DNA of 64,000 nt from Streptomyces sp. Go-475 (GTDB lineage Bacteria > Actinomycetota > Actinomycetes > Streptomycetales > Streptomycetaceae), in the NCBI RefSeq assembly GCF_003330845.1, contig NZ_CP026121.1, positions 4,817,501 through 4,881,500 of the forward strand, given 5' to 3'. A model generated the notes under the pieces. The model saw only the letters and a program-made list of their open reading frames with translations, had not been told where the DNA came from and did no database searches. Shown here one piece after another: positions 24,476-34,357 of the stretch; position 1 is the stretch's first letter, and every line of letters begins with the position of its first letter. Made by a program: the position numbers and the translations under genes.

Positions 24476-26056
24476 GTGCCAGAGCTGAGGCCTTGGCGGG
24501 CCGCGAGACCGCACGTGGTGCGGATCGCGGACGCCGTACGACCGCGCCTGGCCCGGGCCGCAGCGACCGCGAAACCCCGGGTCACACGGCTCGTACGAGC
24601 CGGGAAACCGCAGGTCGCGCGGGTCACGCTGCCGAAGACCTGGCAGTACACCGCGGGCGCCGCCACCGCCGGTCTGGCACTGGCCGCCGGGGTGGTGACC
24701 GCCGCCGGTCCCTGGGACTCCTCGGGTCAGCGTACGGCCGAGCGGGACCGGGCCGCCGCCCTCGGCCGCGCGGGTGGCACAGATCACGGCGGCACCTCCG
24801 GCGCGCCCGGCCGGCCCCGGCCCGCCCCCAGCGCCGACCCCGTGCTGACCGGCCTCGGCGGCGTCAGCACCGTGAAGTCCGCCCCGGACGGCAAGGCCCT
24901 CGCCAAGGCCCTCACGCCCCTGCTGAAGGACCCGGCGCTCGGCCCCCGGCCCGCCGCGGCCGTCGTCGACGTCACCACCGGCAGGCGCCTGTACGGGGCG
25001 CACCCGGACGCCGCGTTCACCCCCGCCTCGACCACGAAGATCGCCACGGCCGTCGCCGCGCTCTCCGCGATGGGCGCCGACCACCGCCTCACCACCCGCG
25101 CCGCGCTGGAACCCGACACGAAGGAAGTCGTCCTGGTCGGCGGCGGCGACCCCACCCTCACGGCCCGGGAGAAGGCCGAGGGGTGGGCGAGCCTGCGCAC
25201 CCTGGCCGCCGGGACGGCCGCCGCACTGGCCGACCGGGGCGTGCGCGAGGTGACGCTCTCCTACGACACGACCCTCTACTCGGGTCCCCGAATGCACCCG
25301 ATCGGGGTCAACCCGAACCTCGCGCTCGTCAGCCCCCTGATGGCCGACGAGGGCCGCACGGACGACTCCACGAGCGGCCCGGTCACCCGCGTCACCGACC
25401 CGGCCGAGGACGCGGCCCGCCAGTTCGGCGACCTGCTGAAGTCCCACGGCATCAAGACCACGGCCCCCGGCCCGTCCAAGGCCACGACCCGTGCCCAGAC
25501 CCTCGCCGCGGTCTCCTCGCCCCCGCTGTCCGCCCTCGTCGAACGCATGCTGACCAACAGCGACAACGACATCGCCGAGGCCCTCGCCCGCCAGACGGCG
25601 ATCGCGACCGGCCACCGGGCCGACTTCGCCGGCGCCGACAAGGCGATCAGCGCCCAGCTGCGCAGGCTCGGCCTCCCCCTCAAGGGCGCCGCCTTCAAGG
25701 ACGGCAGCGGCCTCAACCGCGCCGACCGCCTGACCCCGGACCTCCTGACGGCCCTCCTGGCGAAGGCGGCCGACCCCTCCCACCCCGAGCTCCGCCCGGC
25801 CCTCACCGGCCTCCCGGTCGCCGGCTTCACGGGCACGCTGACCAGCCGCTACACGGACGGAGCGGCCGGCGTCGTCCGCGCCAAGACCGGCACACTCACC
25901 GGCGTGAACACCCTCGCGGGCACCCTGGTCGACGAGGACGGCCGCCTCCTGGCCTTCGCCTTCATGACGACGGACACGGACCCGGGGAACCCGGCGGCGA
26001 CGCAGAGGGCCCTGGACAGAGCGGCGACGACACTGGCGGCGTGCGGCTGCGGGTAA
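24476..26056 (+). CDS. dacB: D-alanyl-D-alanine carboxypeptidase/endopeptidase (PBP4, S13 family)
   Basis: A 526-residue protein. A basic cytoplasmic N-terminus with repeated (R/K)P(Q/R/H)V(A/V)R motifs precedes one membrane segment near residues 62-82 (AGAATAGLALAAGVVTA), so the enzyme is probably anchored outside. The penicillin-binding motifs are present: STTK in TPASTTKIATA, SDN in TNSDNDIAEAL, and KTG in VRAKTGTLTGVN. Function is cleavage of terminal D-Ala and peptide cross-links in peptidoglycan. The GTG at 24476 lies 9 nt after AAAGGGG; GTG at 24470 is possible. It precedes a 24-25 bp tandem-repeat array. Confidence 0.93.
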   Translation: MPELRPWRAARPHVVRIADAVRPRLARAAATAKPRVTRLVRAGKPQVARVTLPKTWQYTAGAATAGLALAAGVVTAAGPWDSSGQRTAERDRAAALGRAGGTDHGGTSGAPGRPRPAPSADPVLTGLGGVSTVKSAPDGKALAKALTPLLKDPALGPRPAAAVVDVTTGRRLYGAHPDAAFTPASTTKIATAVAALSAMGADHRLTTRAALEPDTKEVVLVGGGDPTLTAREKAEGWASLRTLAAGTAAALADRGVREVTLSYDTTLYSGPRMHPIGVNPNLALVSPLMADEGRTDDSTSGPVTRVTDPAEDAARQFGDLLKSHGIKTTAPGPSKATTRAQTLAAVSSPPLSALVERMLTNSDNDIAEALARQTAIATGHRADFAGADKAISAQLRRLGLPLKGAAFKDGSGLNRADRLTPDLLTALLAKAADPSHPELRPALTGLPVAGFTGTLTSRYTDGAAGVVRAKTGTLTGVNTLAGTLVDEDGRLLAFAFMTTDTDPGNPAATQRALDRAATTLAACGCG

Positions 26057-26101
26057 CCCGATCCGGGCCGGCTGCGGCCCCTGGCCCGGCAGCCGATCCG
26101 C

Positions 26102-26475
26102 CTTGGCCGTCGGCAGGGTGTTCCGTCTTGGCCGTGGGCGGGTGTTCCGTCTTGGCCGTCGGCAGGGTGTTCCGTCTTGGCCGTCGGCAGGGTGTTCCGT
26201 CTTGGCCGTCGGCAGGGTGTTCCGTCTTGGCCGTGGGCGGGTGTTCCGTCTTGGCCGTCGGCAGGGTGTTCCGTCTGGGCCGTGGGCAGGGTGTTCCGTC
26301 TTGGCCGTCGGCAGGGTGTTCCGTCTTGGCCGTGGGCAGGGTGTTCCGTCTTGGCCGTGGGCAGGGTGTTCCGTCTTGGCCGTCGGCAGGGTGTTCCGTC
26401 TGGGCCGTGGGCAGGGTGTTCCGTCTTGGCCGTCGGCAGGGTGTTCCGTCTTGGCCGTGGGTAGGCGTTCCGCAC
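26102..26475. repeat. Minisatellite, about 15 copies of a 24-25 bp unit
   Basis: The unit is tgttccgtcttggccgtc followed by ggcaggg (25 bp) or, with an inner gtgggcggg variant, 24 bp. I count 15 copies, the first and last partial. Differences cluster at gtcggc versus gtgggc, ggcaggg versus ggcggg, and cttgg versus ctggg. Copies are contiguous with no unique spacers, so this is not CRISPR. It occupies most of the 576-bp gap between dacB and the metalloprotease gene. Outside the array (26057-26101 and 26476-26620) I see nothing further. Confidence 0.95.
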
Positions 26476-26632
26476 GGCGGAACGGGTGGGCACGGCCACC
26501 GACGCCGAGCACCGGCGAAGAGACCCCAGCCGTCACCGCCCCCGAGAACCCCGGGCACCTGAAGACGCACACCGGCATCACCCACCCCTCGCCGCCCTGC
26601 CCCAGCGGCCGGCGCTCACGTACGGTTGACGC

Positions 26633-27760
26633 ATGACGAGCATCGGTGGTGCTTCAACCGGCATGGTCGACTGGAACCTCGCGGTGGCGACCGCGACCCG
26701 GCTCGTGCGGCCGGGCCCCGAGGTCAGTCGCGACGAGGCGAGGGCCGTCGTCGCGGAACTGCGCCGGCACGCCAAGGCCTCGGAGGAACACGTCCGCGGC
26801 TTCACCCGGCTCGGCACCGAGGAGGGCCACGACACCCCCGTCCTCGTCGTCGACCGCCCGGGCTGGATCCGCGCGAACGTCGCCGGGTTCCGGGAGATCC
26901 TGAGGCCCCTGCTCGACAAGATGCAGGAACGGCGCGGCAGCAGCCCCGGCAGCGCGGTCATGGGCGCCGTCGGCGGCAAGGTCACCGGCGTCGAACTCGG
27001 CATGCTCCTGTCGTTCCTGGCCTCCCGCGTCCTCGGCCAGTACGAGACCTTCGCCCCCGCCTCGCGCGAACTCCCCGCCGGGGAGAACGGCGGCGGCCGG
27101 CTCCTCCTCGTCGCCCCCAACATCGTCCACGTCGAACGCGAACTCGACGTCGACCCCCACGACTTCCGCCTCTGGGTGTGCCTCCACGAGGAGACCCACC
27201 GCACCCAGTTCACCGCCGTGCCCTGGCTGAGGGACCACCTGGAGGGTGAAATCCAGTCCTTCCTGGGGGAGACCGACGTCGACCCCATGACCGTCCTGGA
27301 ACGCGTCCGCGAAGCCGCCCAGAGCCTCGCCGGAGGCCGTCCCGAGGCCGAGGAGGACGACGGCGGCCGCTCCCTCGTCGAGATCGTGCAGACCCCCGCC
27401 CAGCGCGAGATCCTCGGCCGCCTCACGGCCGTGATGTCCCTGCTGGAGGGCCACGCCGACTTCGTCATGGACGGCGTCGGCCCGGCCGTCGTACCGTCCG
27501 TCGGAGAGATCCGCGAGAAGTTCCAGCAGCGCCGCGCCAAGGGCGCCTCCCGCCTCGACCTGGCCCTGCGCAAGCTCCTCGGCCTGGACGCGAAACTCCG
27601 GCAGTACCGGGACGGCGAACGCTTCGTACGGGCCGTCGTCGACGAGGTCGGCATGGACGGCTTCAACCGCGTGTGGACCTCGCCCAACACCCTCCCCACC
27701 AAGACGGAGATCGCCAAACCGGCGGACTGGATCGCGCGGGTGCACCGCAGGGCCGAGTAG
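26633..27760 (+). CDS. Zinc-dependent metalloprotease-like protein (DUF2342 family)
   Basis: A 375-residue protein with the zinc motif HEETH in RLWVCLHEETHRTQF near residues 185-193. Other family landmarks are VDWNLAVATATRLVRPGP near the N-terminus, VLVVDRPGWIRANVAGFREI, and EGHADFVMDGVGPAV near 278, whose Glu and His may complete the metal site. It matches the family annotated as zinc-dependent metalloprotease or F420-associated hydrolase; proteolysis is not shown. TACGGT (26621-26626) lies 6 nt before the ATG, indicating a leaderless mRNA. Its place between dacB and tilS is conserved in actinobacteria. Confidence 0.88.
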   Translation: MTSIGGASTGMVDWNLAVATATRLVRPGPEVSRDEARAVVAELRRHAKASEEHVRGFTRLGTEEGHDTPVLVVDRPGWIRANVAGFREILRPLLDKMQERRGSSPGSAVMGAVGGKVTGVELGMLLSFLASRVLGQYETFAPASRELPAGENGGGRLLLVAPNIVHVERELDVDPHDFRLWVCLHEETHRTQFTAVPWLRDHLEGEIQSFLGETDVDPMTVLERVREAAQSLAGGRPEAEEDDGGRSLVEIVQTPAQREILGRLTAVMSLLEGHADFVMDGVGPAVVPSVGEIREKFQQRRAKGASRLDLALRKLLGLDAKLRQYRDGERFVRAVVDEVGMDGFNRVWTSPNTLPTKTEIAKPADWIARVHRRAE

Positions 27761-27955
27761 TGAACAAGGCGGGAAGGTCGTGAAAGAAAACCGGTCGACG
27801 GCAGGCGAACGCCCCTCCAATCACCCGTCCGAGGGACCGTGAGGCAGGGGTAGGCGTGCAATGCTCGGGGAACGGCCCGGTTCTGTCACCATCTACACAC
27901 TCTGCGTGACCGACCCCGGGCTCACCCCCCGAAAACTTCATGAAGGGAACCGGAC

Positions 27956-29005
27956 ATGGGTCCCCATCCTGCGGTCGCGGCGATACGCCTGGCGGTACGC
28001 CGCGTCCTCCACGACCTCCTCACCGAACACCACCGCGCCCCCGCCGCGGTCCCGCACGCCCCCACGCACGCCTCCCCGCACGAGCCGCCGCCCCCGCCGC
28101 TCGTGCTCGTGGCGTGCTCCGGCGGCGCCGACTCCATGGCGCTGGCCTCCGCCCTCGCCTTCGAGTCCCCCAAGCTCGGCATCAGAGCCGGCGGCGTGAC
28201 CGTCGACCACGGCCTCCAGCCCGGCTCCGACCTGCGCGCCGCGGAAGTCGTCCAGCGCCTGCGGGAACTCGGCCTCGACCCCGTCGACTCCGTCGCCGTC
28301 ACCGTCGGCCGCGCCGGCGGACCCGAAGCCGCCGCCCGCGACGCCCGCTACGCCGCACTCGACACCGCGGCCGAACGCCACGGCGCCGCCGCCGTCCTGC
28401 TCGGCCACACCCGCGACGACCAGGCCGAGACCGTCCTGCTCGGCCTCGCCCGGGGCTCCGGCATCCGCTCCCTGTCCGGAATGGCCGCGGTCTCGGGGGC
28501 CGGCGGCCGTTACCGCCGTCCCTTCCTGGAACTCGACCGGCAGACCGCCCGCAAGGCCTGCATGGTCCAGTCCCTGCCCGTCTGGGACGACCCCCACAAC
28601 GCCGACCCGGCCTACACCCGCTCCCGGCTGCGCCACGAGGGCCTGCCCGCTCTGGAGAAGGCCCTCGGCAAGGGCGTCGTCGAGGCCCTCGCCCGTACGG
28701 CGCAGCTCTCCCGGGACGACGCCGACGCCCTCGACTCCTGGGCCGCCCAGGCCGAGGCCACCGTCCGCGACGCCGCCGGGCTCCTGGAGTGCGCCAAGCT
28801 CTACGCCCTGCCGCCCGCCGTGCGCCGCCGCGTCCTGCGCCGGGCCGCCATCGCCGCCGGTGCCCCGGCCGGATCCCTGTTCGCCCGCCACATCGAGGAA
28901 GTCGACCGGCTCATCACCGGCTGGCGCGGCCAGGGAGCCATCAACCTCCCCGGCAAGGTCGTGGCCCGGCGGCAGGGTGGCAGACTGGTGATTCGGCAAG
29001 GCTGA
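27956..29005 (+). CDS. tilS: tRNA(Ile)-lysidine synthetase
   Basis: A 349-residue protein of the PP-loop ATPase family. The PP-loop [18 protein letters not shown] is near residue 52, and [20 protein letters not shown] and [15 protein letters not shown] are typical of TilS. It modifies C34 of the tRNA-Ile CAU anticodon to lysidine with ATP and lysine, making it read AUA. It has only a short C-terminal part relative to E. coli TilS, as is normal in actinobacteria. The ATG follows GAAGGGA. It precedes hpt by about 60 bp in the conserved tilS-hpt-ftsH order. Confidence 0.95.
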   Translation: MGPHPAVAAIRLAVRRVLHDLLTEHHRAPAAVPHAPTHASPHEPPPPPLVLVACSGGADSMALASALAFESPKLGIRAGGVTVDHGLQPGSDLRAAEVVQRLRELGLDPVDSVAVTVGRAGGPEAAARDARYAALDTAAERHGAAAVLLGHTRDDQAETVLLGLARGSGIRSLSGMAAVSGAGGRYRRPFLELDRQTARKACMVQSLPVWDDPHNADPAYTRSRLRHEGLPALEKALGKGVVEALARTAQLSRDDADALDSWAAQAEATVRDAAGLLECAKLYALPPAVRRRVLRRAAIAAGAPAGSLFARHIEEVDRLITGWRGQGAINLPGKVVARRQGGRLVIRQG

Positions 29006-29065
29006 ACCGGACCCCTCCCAGCAGTCGCAGGAGGGGCCGGCCGGCCGGTGGGACGACCGAAAGTG

Positions 29066-29626
29066 ATGCGGGTGGACGCGAAAGACATGGGTGCCGACCT
29101 CCAGCAGGTACTCATCACCAAGGAAGAGATCGACGCCAAGCTGGCCGAGCTGGCAGCGAAGATCGACGCGGAGTACGCGGGCAAGGACCTGCTGATCGTC
29201 GGCGTCCTGAAGGGCGCGGTGATGGTCATGGCCGACCTCGCGCGGGCGCTGTCCACCCCCGTCACCATGGACTGGATGGCCGTATCCTCGTACGGGGCGG
29301 GCACCCAGTCCTCCGGTGTGGTGCGGATCCTCAAGGACCTCGACACCGACATCAAGGGCAAGCACGTCCTCATCGTCGAGGACATCATCGACTCCGGCCT
29401 GACCCTGTCCTGGCTGATCTCCAACCTCGGCTCGCGCGAGCCCGCCTCCCTCAAGGTGTGCACGCTGCTGCGCAAGCCCGAGGCCGCGAAGGTCGCCATC
29501 GACGTGGAATGGGTCGGCTTCGACATCCCCAACGAATTCGTCGTCGGCTACGGCCTCGACTACGCCGAGAAGTACCGCAACCTCCCGTTCGTCGGTACGC
29601 TCGCGCCCCACGTGTACGGCGGCTGA
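29066..29626 (+). CDS. hpt: Hypoxanthine phosphoribosyltransferase
   Basis: A 186-residue type I phosphoribosyltransferase. The PRPP motif is [17 protein letters not shown]; the N-terminal [18 protein letters not shown] and C-terminal [20 protein letters not shown] are characteristic. It salvages hypoxanthine (and guanine) to IMP or GMP. The start ATG at 29066 ([12 protein letters not shown]) is chosen by family resemblance; a frame-open GTG at 29048 and an ATG at 29087 are alternatives. Cotranscription with tilS is likely given the short gap. Confidence 0.95.
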   Translation: MRVDAKDMGADLQQVLITKEEIDAKLAELAAKIDAEYAGKDLLIVGVLKGAVMVMADLARALSTPVTMDWMAVSSYGAGTQSSGVVRILKDLDTDIKGKHVLIVEDIIDSGLTLSWLISNLGSREPASLKVCTLLRKPEAAKVAIDVEWVGFDIPNEFVVGYGLDYAEKYRNLPFVGTLAPHVYGG

Positions 29627-29812
29627 ATTCCGGCCGGGGTGCCGTGACGGTGATCGGGAACCCCAGCGGGCTTCCCGCCGTTGGAGCAGGCGTAGGCGGA
29701 TCGCCAGCCGTCCCACGCGGCTTCAGGTGGCACTGCTGGGGTACCGTCCGAAGAACAGTCTTTTATCAAACTCACTATGGCAGGAGGGACGGGGCGGCAC
29801 CGCTCCGTATGG

Positions 29813-31852
29813 ATGGACGTGAAGCGATACTTCCGTGGGCCGGTCATGTGGATCGTGCTGGCCGTCCTTGCCGTGGTCGTGTTGATGCAGGTCGTCGGCT
29901 CGTCCGGCGGCTACAAGACGGTGGACACCGGCCAGGTCGTCCAGGCGATCAACCAGAACAAGGTCGAGTCGGCCAAGCTCACCACCGGTGACGAGCAGAC
30001 CCTCAAGGTCACGCTCAAGGACGGCGTGAAGGTCGAGGGCAGCTCGAAGATCCAGGCGAGCTACATCGGCGACCAGGGCGTGGACATCGCCAACACGCTG
30101 CAGAACAAGTACCAGGACAAGCAGATCCCGGACGGCTACACGGTCTCGCCGTCCAAGCAGAACCCGTTCGTCGGGATCCTGCTCTCGCTGCTGCCCTTCG
30201 TGCTGATCGTGGTCGTGTTCCTGTTCCTGATGAACCAGATGCAGGGCGGCGGCTCCCGCGTCATGAACTTCGGGAAGTCCAAGGCCAAGCTCATCACCAA
30301 GGACACCCCCAAGACGACGTTCGCCGACGTCGCCGGGTCGGACGAGGCCGTCGAGGAGCTCCACGAGATCAAGGAGTTCCTCCAGGAGCCGGCCAAGTTC
30401 CAGGCCGTCGGCGCCAAGATCCCCAAGGGCGTCCTGCTCTACGGGCCTCCCGGTACCGGCAAGACCCTGCTCGCGCGTGCCGTCGCGGGCGAGGCGGGCG
30501 TGCCGTTCTACTCGATCTCCGGTTCCGACTTCGTCGAGATGTTCGTCGGTGTCGGTGCCTCCCGGGTCCGTGACCTGTTCGAGCAGGCCAAGGCGAACGC
30601 CCCGGCGATCGTCTTCGTCGACGAGATCGACGCGGTCGGCCGCCACCGCGGCGCCGGCCTCGGCGGTGGTCACGACGAGCGCGAGCAGACCCTGAACCAG
30701 CTGCTCGTCGAGATGGACGGCTTCGACGTCAAGGGCGGCGTGATCCTCATCGCCGCGACGAACCGGCCCGACATCCTCGACCCGGCGCTGCTGCGTCCCG
30801 GCCGCTTCGACCGGCAGATCGCCGTCGACCGCCCGGACATGCAGGGCCGTCTGGAGATCCTCAAGGTCCACCAGAAGGGCAAGCCGGTCGCCCCGGACGT
30901 CGACCTGTCCGCCGTCGCCCGCCGTACGCCCGGCATGACGGGTGCCGATCTCGCCAACGTGCTGAACGAGGCCGCCCTGCTGACGGCCCGCAGCGACCAG
31001 AAGCTGATCGACAACCACATGCTGGACGAGGCGATCGACCGTGTGGTCGCGGGCCCGCAGAAGCGGACCCGGATCATGTCGGACAAGGAGAAGAAGATCA
31101 CCGCGTACCACGAGGGCGGACACGCCCTGGTCGCGGCGGCCTCACCGAACTCCGATCCGGTCCACAAGATCACGATCCTGTCGAGAGGCCGTGCCCTCGG
31201 CTACACGATGGTGCTGCCGGACGAGGACAAGTACTCGACCACGCGCAACGAGATGCTCGACCAGCTCGCCTACATGCTGGGCGGCCGCGCGGCCGAGGAG
31301 CTCGTCTTCCACGACCCGACCACGGGTGCCGCCAACGACATCGAGAAGGCCACGGGCCTGGCCCGCGCGATGGTCACGCAGTACGGCATGACCGAGCGTC
31401 TCGGCGCGATCAAGTTCGGCGGGGACAACACCGAGCCCTTCCTCGGACGTGAGATGTCTCACCAGCGCGACTACTCGGAAGAGGTCGCCGCGCTGGTCGA
31501 CGAAGAGGTCAAGAAGCTCATCGAGACCGCGCACAACGAGGCGTGGGAGATCCTGGTCGAGAACCGCGACGTGCTGGACAACCTGGTCCTGGCCCTCCTG
31601 GAGAAGGAGACGCTGGGCAAGGAGGAGATCGCCGAGATCTTCGCCCCGATCGTCAAGCGCCCGCCGCGGCCCGCCTGGACGGGATCCTCCCGCCGTACGC
31701 CGTCGACCCGCCCGCCGGTCCTCTCCCCCAAGGAGCTGGCCCTGACGAACGGGGCGAACGGCGCCACGCCGGCCATCACCACGGCCAAGAGCACCGCGGC
31801 GGAGCCCGCCCCGGCGCCCGAGCGAGCCCCGGAGGACCGCCCCGAGAGCTGA
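29813..31852 (+). CDS. ftsH: ATP-dependent zinc metalloprotease FtsH
   Basis: A 679-residue membrane AAA+ protease. Two membrane segments (about 9-27 and 118-140) flank the periplasmic-side domain. The AAA module has Walker A GPPGTGKT near 212, Walker [10 protein letters not shown] and the second region of homology [19 protein letters not shown] (in part). The M41 zinc motif reads HEGGH near residue 433 instead of the more usual HEAGH, and a third ligand Asp lies in AANDIEKAT. The start [10 protein letters not shown] is chosen by family resemblance; an ATG at 29777 would add 12 residues. It degrades misfolded membrane and selected soluble proteins. folE follows after two hairpins. Confidence 0.95.
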   Translation: MDVKRYFRGPVMWIVLAVLAVVVLMQVVGSSGGYKTVDTGQVVQAINQNKVESAKLTTGDEQTLKVTLKDGVKVEGSSKIQASYIGDQGVDIANTLQNKYQDKQIPDGYTVSPSKQNPFVGILLSLLPFVLIVVVFLFLMNQMQGGGSRVMNFGKSKAKLITKDTPKTTFADVAGSDEAVEELHEIKEFLQEPAKFQAVGAKIPKGVLLYGPPGTGKTLLARAVAGEAGVPFYSISGSDFVEMFVGVGASRVRDLFEQAKANAPAIVFVDEIDAVGRHRGAGLGGGHDEREQTLNQLLVEMDGFDVKGGVILIAATNRPDILDPALLRPGRFDRQIAVDRPDMQGRLEILKVHQKGKPVAPDVDLSAVARRTPGMTGADLANVLNEAALLTARSDQKLIDNHMLDEAIDRVVAGPQKRTRIMSDKEKKITAYHEGGHALVAAASPNSDPVHKITILSRGRALGYTMVLPDEDKYSTTRNEMLDQLAYMLGGRAAEELVFHDPTTGAANDIEKATGLARAMVTQYGMTERLGAIKFGGDNTEPFLGREMSHQRDYSEEVAALVDEEVKKLIETAHNEAWEILVENRDVLDNLVLALLEKETLGKEEIAEIFAPIVKRPPRPAWTGSSRRTPSTRPPVLSPKELALTNGANGATPAITTAKSTAAEPAPAPERAPEDRPES

Positions 31853-31860
31853 CCCGCTCT

Positions 31861-31925
31861 CCCGGTGGCCCCACCGGGTCCGGAATGGATGCCGCGCCCC
31901 CCAGGTTTTAGCCTGGGGGGCGCGG
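31861..31925 (+). terminator. Two consecutive hairpins after ftsH
   Basis: CCCGGTGG (31861-31868) pairs with CCACCGGG (31871-31878). Then CCGCGCCCCCCAGG (31892-31905) pairs perfectly with CCTGGGGGGCGCGG (31912-31925) around a TTTTAG loop. The second is a strong candidate terminator or attenuator between ftsH and folE. Confidence 0.7.
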
Positions 31926-31979
31926 CTTTCCGCCATTTCCGCAGGCCGCCCCGAGAAGGACACAGGAACGAGGCACCAG

Positions 31980-32585
31980 ATGACCGACCCCGTGACGCTG
32001 GACGGCGACGGCCAGATCGGCGAGTTCGACGAGAAGCGTGCCGAGAACGCCGTACGCGAACTCCTGATCGCGGTCGGCGAGGACCCGGACCGTGAGGGGC
32101 TGCGGGAGACACCGGCGCGGGTGGCGCGGGCGTACCGGGAGATATTCGCGGGCCTGTGGCAGAAGCCGGAGGACGTGCTGACGACGACGTTCGACCTCGG
32201 GCACGACGAGATGGTGCTGGTGAAGGACATCGAGGTCCTCAGCTCGTGCGAACACCACCTCGTGCCGTTCGTCGGGGTGGCGCACGTGGGCTACATCCCG
32301 TCCGTCGAGGGCAAGATCACCGGCCTGTCGAAGCTGGCCCGGCTCGTGGACGTGTACGCGCGGCGTCCGCAGGTGCAGGAACGACTCACCACGCAGATCG
32401 CCGACTCCCTGATGCAGATCCTGGAGCCGCGGGGCGTGATCGTCGTCGTCGAGTGCGAGCACATGTGCATGTCGATGCGGGGGGTGCGCAAGCCCGGCGC
32501 CAAGACCATCACGTCGGCCGTGCGGGGACAGCTGCGCGATTCCGCGACCCGCAACGAGGCGATGAGCCTCATCATGGCGCGCTGA
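31980..32585 (+). CDS. folE: GTP cyclohydrolase I
   Basis: A 201-residue protein. The zinc and catalytic residues are in [13 protein letters not shown] and [33 protein letters not shown] and the C-terminal [18 protein letters not shown] end complete the family pattern. It converts GTP to dihydroneopterin triphosphate, first step of folate synthesis. It lies in the position following ftsH seen in other actinobacteria, but the remaining fol genes are on the opposite strand. Confidence 0.97.
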   Translation: MTDPVTLDGDGQIGEFDEKRAENAVRELLIAVGEDPDREGLRETPARVARAYREIFAGLWQKPEDVLTTTFDLGHDEMVLVKDIEVLSSCEHHLVPFVGVAHVGYIPSVEGKITGLSKLARLVDVYARRPQVQERLTTQIADSLMQILEPRGVIVVVECEHMCMSMRGVRKPGAKTITSAVRGQLRDSATRNEAMSLIMAR

Positions 32586-32592
32586 CAGGGCG

Positions 32593-32619
32593 CTGACGCC
32601 GCGCCGACGCGGGCGTCAG
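32593..32619. terminator. Hairpin between convergent folE and DUF3180 genes
   Basis: CTGACGCC (32593-32600) pairs with GGCGTCAG (32612-32619), with partial inner GCG/CGC pairing. It overlaps the last codons of the DUF3180 gene. Confidence 0.4.
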
Positions 32620-33104
32620 GCGGCGGGGGCGGCCCCCGCGCCGTCGTGCTCGTCGTCCTCCGGGAGCTTGCAGACGTGCTCCAGGAAGAGGGCCGCCGCT
32701 ATGACGCCGATGCCCGCGAGGACGGAGAAGCCGGCGTAGATGGCCTGGTCGCGGCGGGCGGGGATGTCCAGGGACTCCAGCAGGAAGACGCCGGTGCCGC
32801 CGTACATGCCGGAGACGAGGGCGGCGACCAGGGCGCTGGCCTGGCCGAAGACGACCGCGCGGGCCGCCATCATGGGGTCGACGCCCTTGGCGTCGGGCTG
32901 CCGCTCGCGCTGGGCCTTGAGGCGGGCGCGCAGCGAGAGCGCCGTGGCCAGCAGGACCACGGCGATCAGGGCCAGGACGATGGGGGCGGCCAGGGGGACG
33001 CTCGGGAGGGTGCCCACCGAGTTCCAGAGGCGGGCGCCCGCCCAGGACAGCACTCCGGCCACGACGAAGACTCCGGCCAGCAGCCTGATGCGCAGCTCTC
33101 TCAC
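32616..33104 (-). CDS. DUF3180 membrane protein
   Basis: A 162-residue protein with GTG start and four predicted membrane segments: about 7-23, 37-56, 85-107 and 120-140. The charged loop RARLKAQRERQPDAKGVDPM and the segment AARAVVFGQASALVAALVSG fit DUF3180. The family is a standard companion of folK in actinobacteria, but its function is unknown to me. It is the last gene of the leftward folate block and follows folK by 60 bp. Confidence 0.85.
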   Translation of the reverse strand: MRELRIRLLAGVFVVAGVLSWAGARLWNSVGTLPSVPLAAPIVLALIAVVLLATALSLRARLKAQRERQPDAKGVDPMMAARAVVFGQASALVAALVSGMYGGTGVFLLESLDIPARRDQAIYAGFSVLAGIGVIAAALFLEHVCKLPEDDEHDGAGAAPAA

Positions 33105-33164
33105 GGTGTCCCTTCGGTTCCCCGGCCGGTCCGGCGCGGTTCGCGGCCGTCTTGACCTTAACGG

Positions 33165-33776
33165 CTATTCGGGCAGCCGGAGTTCCAGGTCGGTGCGCGC
33201 CGCCACGCCCTCGCGGGTGACGGCGTCCAGCAGGCCGGCCACCGGGCCGCGGCCGGGGAGCTGCGCCTCGGGGTCCAGGTCGTGCCAGGGGGCCAGGACG
33301 AAGGCGCGCTCGTGGGCGCGGGGGTGGGGGAGGGTGAGCTGCGGGTCGTCGGAGACGACGTCGGCGTAGGAGACGATGTCGACGTCGAGGGTGCGGGGGC
33401 CCCAGTGCTCGTCGCGGACGCGGTGGAAGGCCTCCTCGACCGCGTGGGCGCGCTCCAGGAGCGAGGAGGGCGGCAGCGTGGTCTTGAGGACGACGACCGC
33501 GTTGAAGTAGGAGGGCTGGCTGCCGGGGTCCACGCCCCAGGGCTCGGTCTCGTAGACCGGGGAGACGGCCTTGATGCGGACGCCGGGGGTGTCCTCCAGG
33601 GCGTCGATGGCGCCCTGGAGGGTCTCCAGGCGGTTGCCGAGGTTGGAGCCGAGGGCGACCACGGCCCGTTTCGGGTTGGACAGGGTCGTGTCGGCGGCGT
33701 CGACCTTGTCGACGACGGAGGCGGGTACCGGCTGTACGGTCGGGTCGCTGGGACCCTTGAGGAAGGGCGCAGTCAT
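33165..33776 (-). CDS. folK: 2-amino-4-hydroxy-6-hydroxymethyldihydropteridine pyrophosphokinase
   Basis: A 203-residue protein; the HPPK core starts at about residue 37 with AVVALGSNLGNRLETLQGAI, followed by VSPVYETEPWG, FNAVVVLKT and the signature WGPRTLDVDIVSYAD. An N-terminal extension of about 36 residues precedes the core. It pyrophosphorylates hydroxymethyldihydropterin using ATP. The ATG overlaps the folB stop as ATGA, so translation is coupled. Confidence 0.96.
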   Translation of the reverse strand: MTAPFLKGPSDPTVQPVPASVVDKVDAADTTLSNPKRAVVALGSNLGNRLETLQGAIDALEDTPGVRIKAVSPVYETEPWGVDPGSQPSYFNAVVVLKTTLPPSSLLERAHAVEEAFHRVRDEHWGPRTLDVDIVSYADVVSDDPQLTLPHPRAHERAFVLAPWHDLDPEAQLPGRGPVAGLLDAVTREGVAARTDLELRLPE

Positions 33777-34132
33777 ACTCGGCTCCGGGTGATGGTGACG
33801 GTCACGTCGTCGAAGGGGACCGTGATCGGGGCGTCCGGCTTGTGGACGCAGACCTCGACCTGCTGGACCCCTTCGTGCTTCAGACATACCTGGGCTATGC
33901 GCTCGGCGAGCGTCTCGATGAGGTCGACGGGCTCGCCCTGGACGACGGCCACGACCTCCTCCGCCACGATGCCGTAGTGCACGGTCTTCGCCAGGTCGTC
34001 GTCGGCCGCGGCCGGGCGGGTGTCCAGGCCGAGGACGAGGTCCACGATGAAGGTCTGGCCCTCCTCGCGTTCCCTCGGGAACACACCGTGGTGCCCGCGG
34101 GCCTTCAGGCCGCGCAGCGCGACACGATCCAC
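33773..34132 (-). CDS. folB: Dihydroneopterin aldolase
   Basis: A 119-residue protein: VALRGLKARGHHGVFPREREE, VDLVLGLDTRPAAADDDLAK, VHYGIVAEEVVAVVQGEPVD and LIETLAERIAQVC, the standard FolB pattern with the catalytic Lys in VCVHKPDAP. The start is the GTG at 34132, 8 nt after GCAGGAG. It is followed by folK with a 4-nt overlap. A 225-bp gap separates it from the upstream NTF2-like gene. Confidence 0.96.
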   Translation of the reverse strand: MDRVALRGLKARGHHGVFPREREEGQTFIVDLVLGLDTRPAAADDDLAKTVHYGIVAEEVVAVVQGEPVDLIETLAERIAQVCLKHEGVQQVEVCVHKPDAPITVPFDDVTVTITRSRV

Positions 34133-34357
34133 GCGAATCACTCCTGCAATCGTCGGTCTCGGCCGGTCGGTGCCGGGTGCGGGCGGCACACCGGCCTCGG
34201 TCGAATCTACCTGCGAGCCCGGACGGGGCCGGGCCACGGGGTCCGGGCCCGGCAGGATTCATCCGGCGTTTCCCTCGGGGAACCCGGCGGCTCACGGGTT
34301 GGTAGCCGCCCATACCCGCGGCTCCGTGATTCCAACCACTACCTGGCGACTACCCAC

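Noticed and set aside
26102..26475. CRISPR array
   Set aside because: The units are contiguous with no unique spacers and there are no cas genes in the window.
26102..26585. Repeat-encoded protein (Thr/Lys/Arg/Asn/Pro repeats on the minus strand)
   Set aside because: The open frames follow from the 24-25 bp repeat; no start signal or conserved domain supports a gene, and 24/25-bp unit changes would shift the frame.
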